Positions 15,484 through 23,942 of a stretch of DNA of 36,752 nucleotides are shown here, piece by piece. Made by a program: the position numbers and the translations under genes. The stretch is from Tissierellia bacterium (GTDB lineage: Bacteria > Bacillota > Clostridia > Tissierellales > Peptoniphilaceae). Every line of letters begins with the position of its first letter. Within the stretch, counting starts at the first letter, position 1. The notes beneath the pieces were generated by a model, which saw only the letters and a program-made list of their open reading frames with translations, made no database searches and was not told where the DNA came from. The stretch lies in contig JAUMZM010000014.1 of the NCBI GenBank assembly GCA_030528125.1, positions 1-36,752 of the forward strand, in the 5' to 3' direction.

Positions 15484-16274
15484 TATAGTTTTATTACCTC
15501 TGATGGTTTATTTCTAGGTGCCACGTTTAATTTTATATCCTTTTTCGTATCAAGTCCATAGGATGTTAATATTTCATCTACTGTTGCAAATGATAAATCA
15601 GGCGTGTTATTTATATTTGATAAATGTGCCAAAAACACCTCTTCTCTTCTTCCTTGTATTATATCTGCAAGGTAATTTGCTGATTGTTCATTTGAAAGAT
15701 GTCCAAAATTACTCATTATTCTCTTTTTGGTTGAAAAAGGATAAGGTCCTCTTTTTAAAGCCTCGATATCGTGATTTGCCTCGAAATAATATATATCAGA
15801 GCCTTTTATCTCATAGAGCATCTTTTGATCGACATAGCCTGTATCAGTAAGAAGAGTTATCTTCTTGTTGTTAAGATAAAATACAAATCCGACAGGTTCA
15901 TTTGCATCATGATGAATCCTTATTGGAAGAATATCCATGTTTTTAAAGCGCATAAAATTATCAGATTTAAAAACTTTTATATTTTCTTCTTTGATCTTTC
16001 CTGAAACTTTTGCAAAACCTTGCCAAGTTCCCTCATTTGCAAAAATCGGTATATCAAATCTTCTTGATATAATACCTGCACCTTTGACATGATCTGTATG
16101 CTCATGAGTTAGAAATATAGCATCTATAGTAGAAGGATCTTCTCCTATATCTTTTATTAATTTTTCGATAGTTCTTCCGGAAAAGCCACAATCGACTATA
16201 ACTTTTACCCCATCATGTTCGATAAAAACCGAATTGCCACTTGATCCGGAGGATAAAGTTGCAAACTTCGTCAT
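15483..16274 (-). CDS. walJ: WalJ/YycJ-type metallo-beta-lactamase-fold hydrolase
   Basis: 263 residues. The typical YycJ start, FATLSSGSSGNSVFIEHDGVKVIVDCGFSGRTIE, is followed by the metal motif THEHTDH (56-62), IRHDANEPVGF-like and TDTGYVD strands, and SNFGHLSNEQ. WalJ proteins are metal-dependent 5'-3' DNA exonuclease-like hydrolases linked to cell division and wall synthesis. They usually sit with walR-walK. Here no walRK is present; the neighbours are ttcA-like, uppP and a membrane protein. Spacing of 10 bp to the upstream gene indicates an operon. Confidence 0.9.
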   Translation of the reverse strand: MTKFATLSSGSSGNSVFIEHDGVKVIVDCGFSGRTIEKLIKDIGEDPSTIDAIFLTHEHTDHVKGAGIISRRFDIPIFANEGTWQGFAKVSGKIKEENIKVFKSDNFMRFKNMDILPIRIHHDANEPVGFVFYLNNKKITLLTDTGYVDQKMLYEIKGSDIYYFEANHDIEALKRGPYPFSTKKRIMSNFGHLSNEQSANYLADIIQGRREEVFLAHLSNINNTPDLSFATVDEILTSYGLDTKKDIKLNVAPRNKPSEVIKL

Positions 16275-16284
16275 ATACCCCCTC

Positions 16285-17106
16285 TTATCTTCTTAAAAAT
16301 CTCTCGGTAAATTTCTTTTTGTGATTTTTCTTAATGTATTCATTTTTAAATGAGTTAAATAATAATAACACATTTATAAATATAAATATAACTACAACAA
16401 TTGCAGTATATATATGATATCTTTCAAGTCCAAGTCTTAGTACAATTCTAATCAAAATTCCAGAAAGCACAAAAAGACTTGAAATATAATAAATTCTTCC
16501 GTCAGAATTTTGCGAACAAAACAAAATCCAAAAACCCGATACCAATAATCCTACAGTATTTATTATAGCCTCCACAAAATATCCACTAAAAGTCTCAATA
16601 CCAGATAAGATTGCAGAAATCTCGCTTCCTACTAAAAATATTGTAAACGGCAAAAACCACACGAACATAAAGTTAATTTCAATCATTCTTCTTTTAGCTT
16701 CGATATCAAGCTTTGACAAATAAAATACCATAAGATATGTAAATGTAACCTCAGTTGAAGCTATAAGAAATGATAAGAAATTATGATGTGTGTGGAAACA
16801 TATTAGATAAAATATATTACATAGATTAATAATTATCAATGTATTTATAGATTTTTTGATTAGATATTCGTCAGGATCTTTCCATTTTATGATATCAAAA
16901 AGCCTTAGGAAAAAAATCCCCTGTGCAACCAAAAACACAAACACAACAAAAAAGCTCACAGAAGCAGGGTAAATTGACGTAGCAAATTTGCCCATAGCCT
17001 CTGTAATATTTGTTTTATAAATTCCAATAGTTATTGAAGATATGTTTAAAATCAATGCAATAAAATACAAGAATAAAGCAATGTAGGCCTTACTTCTCCT
17101 ATTCAT
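16285..17106 (-). CDS. Uncharacterised integral membrane protein, about eight helices
   Basis: 273 residues, mostly hydrophobic helices separated by short polar loops, ending in a basic tail (KNHKKKFTERFLRR). The start ATG 17106 follows GGGAGGAAATA and overlaps the permease stop by one base (TAATG), so translation is coupled. I recognise no family motif. The helix count and short charged loops would fit a small sensor or transporter. Coupling to an amino-acid permease and WalJ is the only functional hint. Confidence 0.75.
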   Translation of the reverse strand: MNRRSKAYIALFLYFIALILNISSITIGIYKTNITEAMGKFATSIYPASVSFFVVFVFLVAQGIFFLRLFDIIKWKDPDEYLIKKSINTLIIINLCNIFYLICFHTHHNFLSFLIASTEVTFTYLMVFYLSKLDIEAKRRMIEINFMFVWFLPFTIFLVGSEISAILSGIETFSGYFVEAIINTVGLLVSGFWILFCSQNSDGRIYYISSLFVLSGILIRIVLRLGLERYHIYTAIVVVIFIFINVLLLFNSFKNEYIKKNHKKKFTERFLRR

Positions 17107-18425
17107 TATTTCCTCCCAGTAACGGCATATCCTATAATAAATACAATAGCGCAGAATACTATATATATTATGACATTTACAAAGTTTATAGACAAAGCCC
17201 CAAATGTCACAAATAAAGCTGTAGCTATTGCAAGTAAAGGCGATATAATTCCCCTAAATATTCCTTTTATTTCACCTTTTCTATGCATACTTATAACCTT
17301 AACATAAAGAATTATATAGGTAATATAGCTAAATGCAACAGCAATTTCTGATATATCGCTATTATTTAAAAGCCCGTATTTTGTAATTACATAATGCAAA
17401 AGCATCCATATACTACATATTATAAAATAAATTATTGAGCTTTTTATAGAGATTTGATACTTTGGGTTGATTTTTTGCACAGATTTAGAAAATAAAATAT
17501 TTCTTTCCGAAAGAGCCTGTGGCATTCTTATACCAGCAAGACTAAGACCATTTACAACACCAACAATTGCAATAAATACAAGAATTGTAAGAATCTTTCC
17601 AGCAGAATTTCCAAACAAACTTACAAATATGTAATTTAAGTAACCATCAGATAGCTCCATAATAGCATTAATCTCCAAGATATTTGTTACACCATAGAAA
17701 AACAACAAATACGAGATAAGAATTATAATAGGAGCAATAGTTAGAGCAATTGGCATATTTTTCTTAGGAGCTTTGACCTCACCTGCAATAGTTGTAGATA
17801 TCGGCCAGCCATCATAAGAAAAAGTAATAGGAGCCAAGGCAGCAATCCAACTTATATTGCTGTTAAAACTTACATTATTAGTAACTTCATAGCTAACAGA
17901 TTTTGAAGTAAATCCCAAAATCGCAACCAAAATCAAAGGAATTAATTTTATAATAGCAGTAATATTTTGAAAATAACCACCAACTCTTCTTGATATAATA
18001 TTCATAATTAAAATAAATACAAAAATCAAATAAGCAATTAAAATCTGCAATTCAAAGCTTACTTTTATTCCCAAGACTATAGTTAGATATATGCTTGAAG
18101 CATAACTTACAATTACATTTACAGTAGGATAATAGATTAGAGTCTGGAAAGTTCCAAACCCGCCTGCAGCCTTATTTGAAACGAATTTTTCAAAATAATC
18201 TACAAGACCACCATTCCTATCACTTCTTGTAGCAAATTCAGAAATTGTAAGAGAGCCAAATATTATAGCCATAGCTCCTAGAGTTAAAGCCAACATTCCA
18301 AGTCCGACATTTCCACTTGTTGATTTCAAAATATCATCAGCCTTAAAAAAGATTCCAGAACCTATAACAATTCCAACAATCATAGATATTGACGTTGTAA
18401 GTCCGTATGCCCTTCTTTTTTCCAT
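17106..18425 (-). CDS. APC-superfamily amino-acid permease
   Basis: 439 residues with ATG 18425 after GAGGAGG. About twelve membrane helices; helix 1 carries SMIVGIVIGSGIFFK, the substrate-binding G[S/A]G bend of the APC fold, and helix 6 contains APITFSYDGWPISTTIAGEVKAPKKN, typical of LAT/SteT-like exchangers. A role in uptake or exchange of neutral amino acids is likely; exact substrate unknown. It is the first gene of a minus-strand run down to uppP. Confidence 0.9.
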   Translation of the reverse strand: MEKRRAYGLTTSISMIVGIVIGSGIFFKADDILKSTSGNVGLGMLALTLGAMAIIFGSLTISEFATRSDRNGGLVDYFEKFVSNKAAGGFGTFQTLIYYPTVNVIVSYASSIYLTIVLGIKVSFELQILIAYLIFVFILIMNIISRRVGGYFQNITAIIKLIPLILVAILGFTSKSVSYEVTNNVSFNSNISWIAALAPITFSYDGWPISTTIAGEVKAPKKNMPIALTIAPIIILISYLLFFYGVTNILEINAIMELSDGYLNYIFVSLFGNSAGKILTILVFIAIVGVVNGLSLAGIRMPQALSERNILFSKSVQKINPKYQISIKSSIIYFIICSIWMLLHYVITKYGLLNNSDISEIAVAFSYITYIILYVKVISMHRKGEIKGIFRGIISPLLAIATALFVTFGALSINFVNVIIYIVFCAIVFIIGYAVTGRK

Positions 18426-18454
18426 AATTACCTCCTCTAATAATTTATTACTTT

Positions 18455-18463
18455 ATTATAACA
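18455..18463 (-). promoter_or_regulatory. Extended -10 of the permease operon
   Basis: On the minus strand the site reads TGTTATAAT, a full TGnTATAAT. The expected -35 position is A/T-rich without a good hexamer. It lies 30 bp before the permease start. Confidence 0.5.
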
Positions 18464-18595
18464 TAATATTAAAATAAAAAATAATGATTTATTTAAAAAT
18501 AATAAGATTTTATAACCTCTAAAATAAGAATTCATCAACTATAAATTCCTGATATAATATAATTGAAAGTGTATTCACATTAATATAAACAATTA

Positions 18596-18604
18596 TGGTA
18601 TAAT
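18596..18604 (+). promoter_or_regulatory. Extended -10 of the lemA operon
   Basis: TGGTATAAT fits TGnTATAAT but would leave a leader of only about 12 bases. A second extended -10, TGATATAAT at 18550-18558, would give a leader near 60 bases. Either could serve lemA. Confidence 0.5.
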
Positions 18605-18623
18605 CTGTATAATAGGAGGAATT

Positions 18624-19184
18624 ATGAAGAAATCAACAGGAATAATTATTGGAGTTATTGTAATTCTTGCAATAATATTTGGAACAAGTTATAATAGTAT
18701 GCTAAATCTAGATGAGGATGTGGATGCTCAATGGGCTCAAGTTGAAAACCAACTTAAAAGAAGAGCTGATCTTATCCCTAATCTTACTAATACTGTAAAA
18801 GGCTATGCTGAACACGAAAATGAAACTTTAACTAAGCTTGCAGAAGCTAGAAGTGGATTTGATAATGCAAAATCTATAGAAGATTACGAAAAAGCTAATG
18901 AAAAGATGGATGGTGCGATTGATAGCTTAAATGTAGTTGTTGAAGCATATCCTGAACTTAAAGCCGATAAATCTTTTGAAAATCTTCAAGTAAGTCTTGA
19001 AGGGACTGAAAATAGAATCGCTACAGAAAGAATGAGATACAATGAATTAGTTAGGGATTATAATAAGAAAGTTAAGAGATTTCCTACAAATATAATTTCA
19101 GGCTTTATGGGATTTGATCAAAGGGAGTACTTCGGGGTTTCAGAAAAGGATAAAGAGGCTCCAGAAGTTGATTTTGGAAAATGA
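18624..19184 (+). CDS. lemA: LemA family protein
   Basis: 186 residues with ATG after AGGAGG. An N-terminal membrane anchor (about 6-22) precedes a long helical domain with LemA hallmarks: YNSMLNLDEDVDAQWAQVENQLKRRADLIPNL, then LQVSLEGTENRIATERMRYNELVRDYN and the FP..II..F end. The N-terminus is outside or in the membrane and the helical bundle is extracytoplasmic in the accepted topology. The function is not settled; the gene is commonly paired with TPM-domain genes, as here (4-bp overlap). Confidence 0.95.
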   Translation: MKKSTGIIIGVIVILAIIFGTSYNSMLNLDEDVDAQWAQVENQLKRRADLIPNLTNTVKGYAEHENETLTKLAEARSGFDNAKSIEDYEKANEKMDGAIDSLNVVVEAYPELKADKSFENLQVSLEGTENRIATERMRYNELVRDYNKKVKRFPTNIISGFMGFDQREYFGVSEKDKEAPEVDFGK

Positions 19185-19957
19185 TTAAGAGAAAGACGCT
19201 ATTTCTGATAATACTTTTAATATTCTTTCCCTTTTTGTCAAAGGCTGATATTTATGATGAAATTCCTGATCCTGAGGATTTTAAAGTAAATGTCTACGAT
19301 GAAACTGACTCTCTTGCTGATAGTGATATAAAAGAGATAAATTCAATTTATAAAAGGGTAAAAGATGAGACTGGTGCAGATATAGCAATAATCATAAAAA
19401 GCGATACAAGCTATGATATGGACTATTACAAGAACAAGGCTTTTGAAAAATTAAGTCTTGGAGAAAAGGGAAAAGACAACGGTACTTTGATTGTAGTTGA
19501 CCTTGGTAATAGGACTATCGGAATTGAAACAGGCTATGCTACAGAAGGCTTTATAACCGATATTGAGTCTAAGGATATAATAGATGAAATTGCCTATACC
19601 ATTAATAGTAAGTCTCTATCAAGTGGTATTACAAGGGGTTTTTATCTTGTTTCTAATCTATATGCGAAAGAATATGGTTTTGATATAGATTCTGAATATG
19701 AAAAATCTGATGATTCAGACTCCGATAATGATGCTATTAGAGAGATTATTAAGATAATTATATTTATTGTATTTATTATGGTAATCTCTAAAGGCGGAAG
19801 AAGAGGTGGGCCTTTCATTTACTTTGGAGGTCCTGGATCTGGTAGCTATGGTGGCTTTGGAGGATTCGGTGGCTCAAGTGGCTCTAGCGGCGGCTTTTCT
19901 GGAGGAAGCTTTGGCGGTGGACGCTCCGGCGGTGGAGGTTCTAGCGGAGGCTTTTAG
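19181..19957 (+). CDS. TPM-domain (YgcG-like) membrane protein with Gly/Ser-rich tail
   Basis: 258 residues. A signal peptide (KRKTLFLIILLIFFPFLSKA) is followed by a TPM domain (about 32-165: VYDETDSLADSDIKEIN, TGADIAIIIK, DNGTLIVVDLGNRTIGIETGY). An acidic stretch, one membrane helix around 190-205 and a low-complexity Gly/Ser/Phe tail complete it. This is the standard YgcG layout. The start overlaps lemA, indicating coupled expression; the pair is thought to act in the envelope, with no settled biochemical role. A terminator follows. Confidence 0.93.
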   Translation: MIKRKTLFLIILLIFFPFLSKADIYDEIPDPEDFKVNVYDETDSLADSDIKEINSIYKRVKDETGADIAIIIKSDTSYDMDYYKNKAFEKLSLGEKGKDNGTLIVVDLGNRTIGIETGYATEGFITDIESKDIIDEIAYTINSKSLSSGITRGFYLVSNLYAKEYGFDIDSEYEKSDDSDSDNDAIREIIKIIIFIVFIMVISKGGRRGGPFIYFGGPGSGSYGGFGGFGGSSGSSGGFSGGSFGGGRSGGGGSSGGF

Positions 19958-20018
19958 TAGCAATTTATTATAATTTTAAAACTTCTTTTAGTTTTTAATT
20001 TGATTTTTGATTCTAACG

Positions 20019-20049
20019 AAAAAGACCTAATTTAATTTGGGTCTTTTTT
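20019..20049 (+). terminator. Intrinsic terminator of the lemA operon
   Basis: AAAAAGACC (20019-20027) pairs with GGTCTTTTT (20040-20048), with a 12-base loop and a T-tract. Confidence 0.88.
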
Positions 20050-20227
20050 GTTTTTATATTTTTTGATTATTTTGTAAGATGCTATATATTTTTTGCAAGT
20101 TTTGAAATAAATTTTTATATAAAATTATTTATGAAATAGTTATCCGAGTACTTTATGTATTTTTTAATTCTCGTATTTTTGTTTAATTATAGATTGTAAC
20201 ATTGATTTTCATGTGTTTTCAAGGTTT
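20050..20227. other. AT-rich spacer between the lemA terminator and nan operators
   Basis: No gene, repeat or RNA structure was recognised in this stretch. Confidence 0.5.
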
Positions 20228-20249
20228 ATTTTGAAAGAACTTTCAAAAT
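20228..20249 (+). promoter_or_regulatory. Palindrome upstream of nan promoter, probable RpiR operator 1
   Basis: Arms ATTTTGAAAG (20228-20237) and CTTTCAAAAT (20240-20249) flank AA. The GAAA/TTTC core is of the kind bound by RpiR-family regulators. It lies 11 bp upstream of the -35, and its centre is exactly 30 bp from that of operator 2. Confidence 0.7.
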
Positions 20250-20260
20250 TAAAAAAAATA

Positions 20261-20289
20261 TTGAAAATATTTTCGGGTTTAGATATAAT
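20261..20289 (+). promoter_or_regulatory. Sigma-70 promoter of the sialic acid operon
   Basis: TTGAAA (20261-20266), 17-bp spacer, TATAAT (20284-20289). This is the best plus-strand promoter in the window. The leader is about 45 bases, ending in GGAGGG before ATG 20339. Confidence 0.85.
20263..20274 (+). promoter_or_regulatory. Probable RpiR operator 2 overlapping the -35
   Basis: GAAAATATTTTC is a perfect 12-bp palindrome that overlaps the -35 hexamer. Binding there would block RNA polymerase. The regulator gene is in the same operon (27772-28599). Confidence 0.65.
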
Positions 20290-20338
20290 TAAGCTGACAG
20301 AAGAAAAACGTTTCTTATTTTATATTATGGAGGGAAAT

Positions 20339-22007
20339 ATGAATAAAAAGAAATTAGGGGCCATGCTTTTATCAGCATGTATGTTTCTAGCTGCTTGTCA
20401 ATTCTAATAATGAAAATAATGCCTCAACTCCAGCTAATGAAGGTTCTGCTCAGGTTAGCGAAAATGCTACAACTGACGGAGAAAAGGTTTTGACAACTCT
20501 TTATGATAAGCAAGGTGAAGGAACAAACTTTGATACTCCTTGGTGGAATAGAGGAGATTTGTACAAGGTTATATCTTATAGATCTTTGTTCAAAGCTGAT
20601 TCTACATTGAGCGATTTCAAGGAAGATTTGCTTGATAGCTACACTGTATCTGATGATTCTAAGACTTATGAATTTACTCTAAAAGATGGATTAAAATGGT
20701 CTGACGGCAAGGATCTTACAGGCGATGATGTAAAATTCTCTGTTGAAGGTGCTCTAAAGGGTGCTAAGGTTAATTCAATCTATACAAATGCTTTTGTAAG
20801 AATCAAAGGTGCTAAGGATTATAGAGATGGCAAAGCTAATGAAGTTAGTGGTATTAAAGTTGATGGCAACAAGGTAACTTTCGAAATGGAAGAGACTTGT
20901 GGAAATATGATTCCTGTATTATCACAATTTGCAATTCTTCCAGCTCATGGATTTGATGGTGTTGATATGACTCAATATGCAACTGCAGACTTCTGGAAAG
21001 CACCTATTACAAATGGTATGTATAAGGTTGATGAAGTTGTAACTGATTCATATATCACTCTAGTTCCTAATGAAAATTACGAAGGAGAAAAACCAAAGAT
21101 CGATAAGGTTGTTGTAAATATAGTTCCATCTGATGCTAAGCTTAACGCAATCTTGGGAGATCAAGCAGACTTTTTCAATTCAAAATCTCCTGTTGGGATT
21201 TCTTCAATAAAAGAAAAAGAAAACTGGGATTCACAAACTGTTGATACACTTTTCTATTACTACTTAGTATTTAATGAAACAGGTAGTGATGATGGAAAGG
21301 CTAATGAATTTATAAAAGATCCTAAATTTAGACAAGCTGTATACTATGCAATAGATAGAGAAAATCTTGCCAAAAACCTCTTTCCTGATATAGCTACTCC
21401 TACAACTTATGGCGTACCTGCATCAGATGAGAAAAACAAGAACAATGATCTTGAAATGTATGAATACAATCCAGAAAAAGCTAAGAAAATACTAGATGAG
21501 ATTGGATTCAAGCAAGACAAGCCTCTTGAATTTAGATATTATATGGCAGATCAATCTTCAGTTGACCTTTACAATTCAATTGCAGCTAATCTAAAAGATG
21601 TAGGAATTGATGTAAATGTTCAAAAATTTGCAGGTGATGCTACTCAAGAGTTATTCGATATAAGAAATTACGATATCGCTCTTAAAGGGCTTTCTGCATT
21701 TGGTTATGAGGAATGGTATGGAGAATACTCTTCAAGTAACCAAAACTTCAAGAATATCCTAGGTGATGTAGGACAAAAATACGATGAGACTTACAATAAG
21801 TTCTTATCAGAAACTGATCCTGATAAAAGAGCTGAACTTCTTAAATCATTGCAAGAAATTGAGTCAAATGATTTATCAAAAATGCCTATCTTTATGTTAA
21901 AGAATGTTATATTTACTAACTCTAATGTAGTAGATATCAAGGATGCTAAGTTTGGTAATCCATGGTTTGCAACAGACAATGGATTTGAAAATTGGGAGCT
22001 TAAATAG
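20339..22007 (+). pseudogene. Opp/Dpp-family substrate-binding lipoprotein of the sialic acid operon, frameshifted after the lipobox
   Basis: ATG 20339 follows GGAGGG and encodes a lipoprotein signal ending LAAC (Cys20). The frame then stops at 20405-20407. Reading resumes one frame over from AAT 20400 (NSNNENNASTPANEG...) and stays open to 22007. The single extra base, C 20399, or two missing bases, explains it; the corrected product would be 555 residues. The body is a normal SBP_bac_5 protein (YEFTLKDGLKWSDGKDLTGDDVKFS, then FRQAVYYAIDRENLAK). In an operon with nanA/K/E the ligand is more likely sialic acid than peptide, as known for SatA of Haemophilus ducreyi. As written the mature protein is not made. 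It may be a real lesion or a sequence error; the site is no long homopolymer. Confidence 0.85.
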
Positions 22008-22016
22008 ATTTTTACT

Positions 22017-22043
22017 GGTACGAGCTTTTGCTCGTACCTTTTT
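22017..22043 (+). terminator. Internal (attenuating) terminator between SBP and permease genes
   Basis: GGTACGAGC (22017-22025) and GCTCGTACC (22030-22038) form a perfect 9-bp GC-rich stem with loop TTTT and a T5 tail. Partial termination here would give more binding protein than transporter core, as is common in ABC operons. Confidence 0.92.
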
Positions 22044-22081
22044 GTAAATTTGGACTTATTTAGAATTATTAAGGAGTTAAT

Positions 22082-23049
22082 ATGAATAAAAGTGGTGGTA
22101 TGTTTAAATACATACTTAAGAAATTATTATTTATGATTCCAATGCTTATAATAATTTCTTTGTTGATTTTTTTGGCTTTGCAAAAAATGCCGATAGATCC
22201 CATAAACTACTTGGTTCCACCAGAAGCCTCTCAAGATGTAGCTTTAAAAGAGACTTTGAGAGAAGAACTTGGACTTAATGATCCAATTCTCGTTCAATAT
22301 GGAAGATGGATTGGTGGTATTATAAAGGGGGATTTCGGTTATAGTATTATAAATGGACAACCTATTTCTCAAATTATAGCTCAAAAACTTCCAGCAACTC
22401 TTGAGCTTTCGATTACAGCTTTGATTATTTCAACAGTTCTTGGAATTTTGCTTGGAATTTTGTCAGCTGTAAATCAAAACGGAATATTAGATTATATAGG
22501 AAGAGTTATAGGTGTTTTGGGACAATCAATACCTCAATTTCTTTTCGGTATTATATTGATAGCAGTTTTTGCACTAAAACTTGGCAAATTTCCTGTTGGA
22601 GGACGTAATATTTACGGCGAGGCAACATTTGCTAGCAGAATGCACAATCTCTTCTTGCCATCTCTTGCATTATCTCTTGGAATGATTTCAACAGTTCTAA
22701 GATATACAAGAAATTCAATGCTAGATGTCTTAAACAAAGAATACATAAAGACTGCTAGAAGCAAGGGTATTAGCGAATGGAAAGTTTATTTCAAACATGC
22801 CTTTAGAAATTCAATGGGCCAATACTTGTTACAATTCTTCTAAGAATACCTGGACTTATAGGAGGTTCTGTAGTAATCGAATCCGTATTCAACTGGCCTG
22901 GAGTAGGTTCAACACTTATGGGTTCTGTTACAAGTGGTGACTATCCAATAATTATGGTTATAACCCTTATAATTGCAACTGTAATGCTAGTTGTTTCTTT
23001 CTTAGTAGATGTATTTAGTGCATTGCTTGATCCTAGAATTAGACTTTAA
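22082..23049 (+). pseudogene. Opp/Dpp-type ABC permease 1 (DppB-like), frameshifted near residue 246
   Basis: ATG 22082 follows AAGGAG. The first 253 codons are a normal DppB-like permease (FLALQKMPIDP, the PILVQYGRW segment, EAA-loop EYIKTARSKGISEWKVYFKHAFRNS). The frame then breaks to a stop at 22841-22843. Shifting by one base at GGGCC (22816-22820) restores PILVTILLRIPGLIGGSV through FNWPGVGSTLMG to LLDPRIRL and stop 23047-23049. One missing C, converting GGGCCCAA to GGGCCAA, explains it; the repaired length is 322 residues. The truncated form lacks the final membrane helices. It is the inner-membrane partner of the next gene. A real defect or a sequencing error are both possible. Confidence 0.87.
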
Positions 23050-23058
23050 GGAGGGTTT

Positions 23059-23934
23059 ATGTCACAGAAAATTATAGAAAAACCAAAAGAGAAATCTTCT
23101 CTTGCCAAACGTTCAATTCAAAAATTTGTATCTAATAAATTAGCAATGATTGGACTTATAATAGTTGTAGTTATGACTATAATGTCAATTATTGCTCCCC
23201 TTATTACAAGTTATGATCCAAATGCAATTGATATGTCAATTATAAATAGACCACCTGGAAATGGTCACATATTTGGAACAGATTCCACAGGAAGAGATCT
23301 TTACTCAAGATTGCTTTATGGTGGAAGAATATCAATTCTAATAGGCGTAGTAAGTGCTATTACAACATCTATTATAGGCACAATACTTGGACTTATAACA
23401 GGATATCATGGAGGACTTGTTGATTCTTTCGTTCTTAGATTATCTGAAATACTTCAATCCTTCCCTATGACAATTCTTGTAATGGTTCTTGTTACAATAG
23501 CAGGACCTTCTGTTAGAAACATGATTTTGGTATTTACAATCATAGGTTGGATGACAGTATTTAGAATTGTAAGAAACGAAGTCCTAAGACTTAGAGAAGA
23601 AACTTATGTTGAGGTAAACAAGGCATTTGGAATATCTGATATAGCAATTATATTTAGAGATATTCTTCCCAACACCCTAAGCCCAATCATAGTTGCAACT
23701 ACTATAAATGTGGCATTTTTCATATTGGAAGAAACAGGATTATCTTTCCTAGGTCTTGGAGTTCCTACAAATGTAGCCACTTGGGGAACAATAATTAATG
23801 CTGCAAAAAACATCACAGTAATCCAAAACTTCCAATGGCAATGGATTATTCCAGGACTTTGCATCTCATTATTTGTAATGAGCATAAACTTCCTCGGAGA
23901 TGGTCTAAGAGATGCCTTAGATCCGAAAAACTAG
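23059..23934 (+). CDS. Opp/Dpp-type ABC permease 2 (DppC-like)
   Basis: 291 residues, intact, SD GGAGGG. It has the cytoplasmic N-terminal stretch and first helix typical of DppC, GTDSTGRDLYSRLLYGGRISI, five further helices, the EAA loop (EVLRLREETYVEVNKAFGISDIAIIFRDILPN) and the end LGDGLRDALDPKN. It forms the membrane channel with permease 1. It lies 9 bp after the permease 1 stop, so expression is coupled. Substrate inferred to be sialic acid from the operon. Confidence 0.92.
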   Translation: MSQKIIEKPKEKSSLAKRSIQKFVSNKLAMIGLIIVVVMTIMSIIAPLITSYDPNAIDMSIINRPPGNGHIFGTDSTGRDLYSRLLYGGRISILIGVVSAITTSIIGTILGLITGYHGGLVDSFVLRLSEILQSFPMTILVMVLVTIAGPSVRNMILVFTIIGWMTVFRIVRNEVLRLREETYVEVNKAFGISDIAIIFRDILPNTLSPIIVATTINVAFFILEETGLSFLGLGVPTNVATWGTIINAAKNITVIQNFQWQWIIPGLCISLFVMSINFLGDGLRDALDPKN

Positions 23935-23942
23935 GAGTCAAT

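Noticed and set aside
20339-20410. Phase variation by slipped-strand mispairing in the SBP gene
   Set aside because: The break is at TGTCAATTC with no homopolymer or short repeat tract, so reversible slippage is unlikely; a lesion or sequence error fits better.
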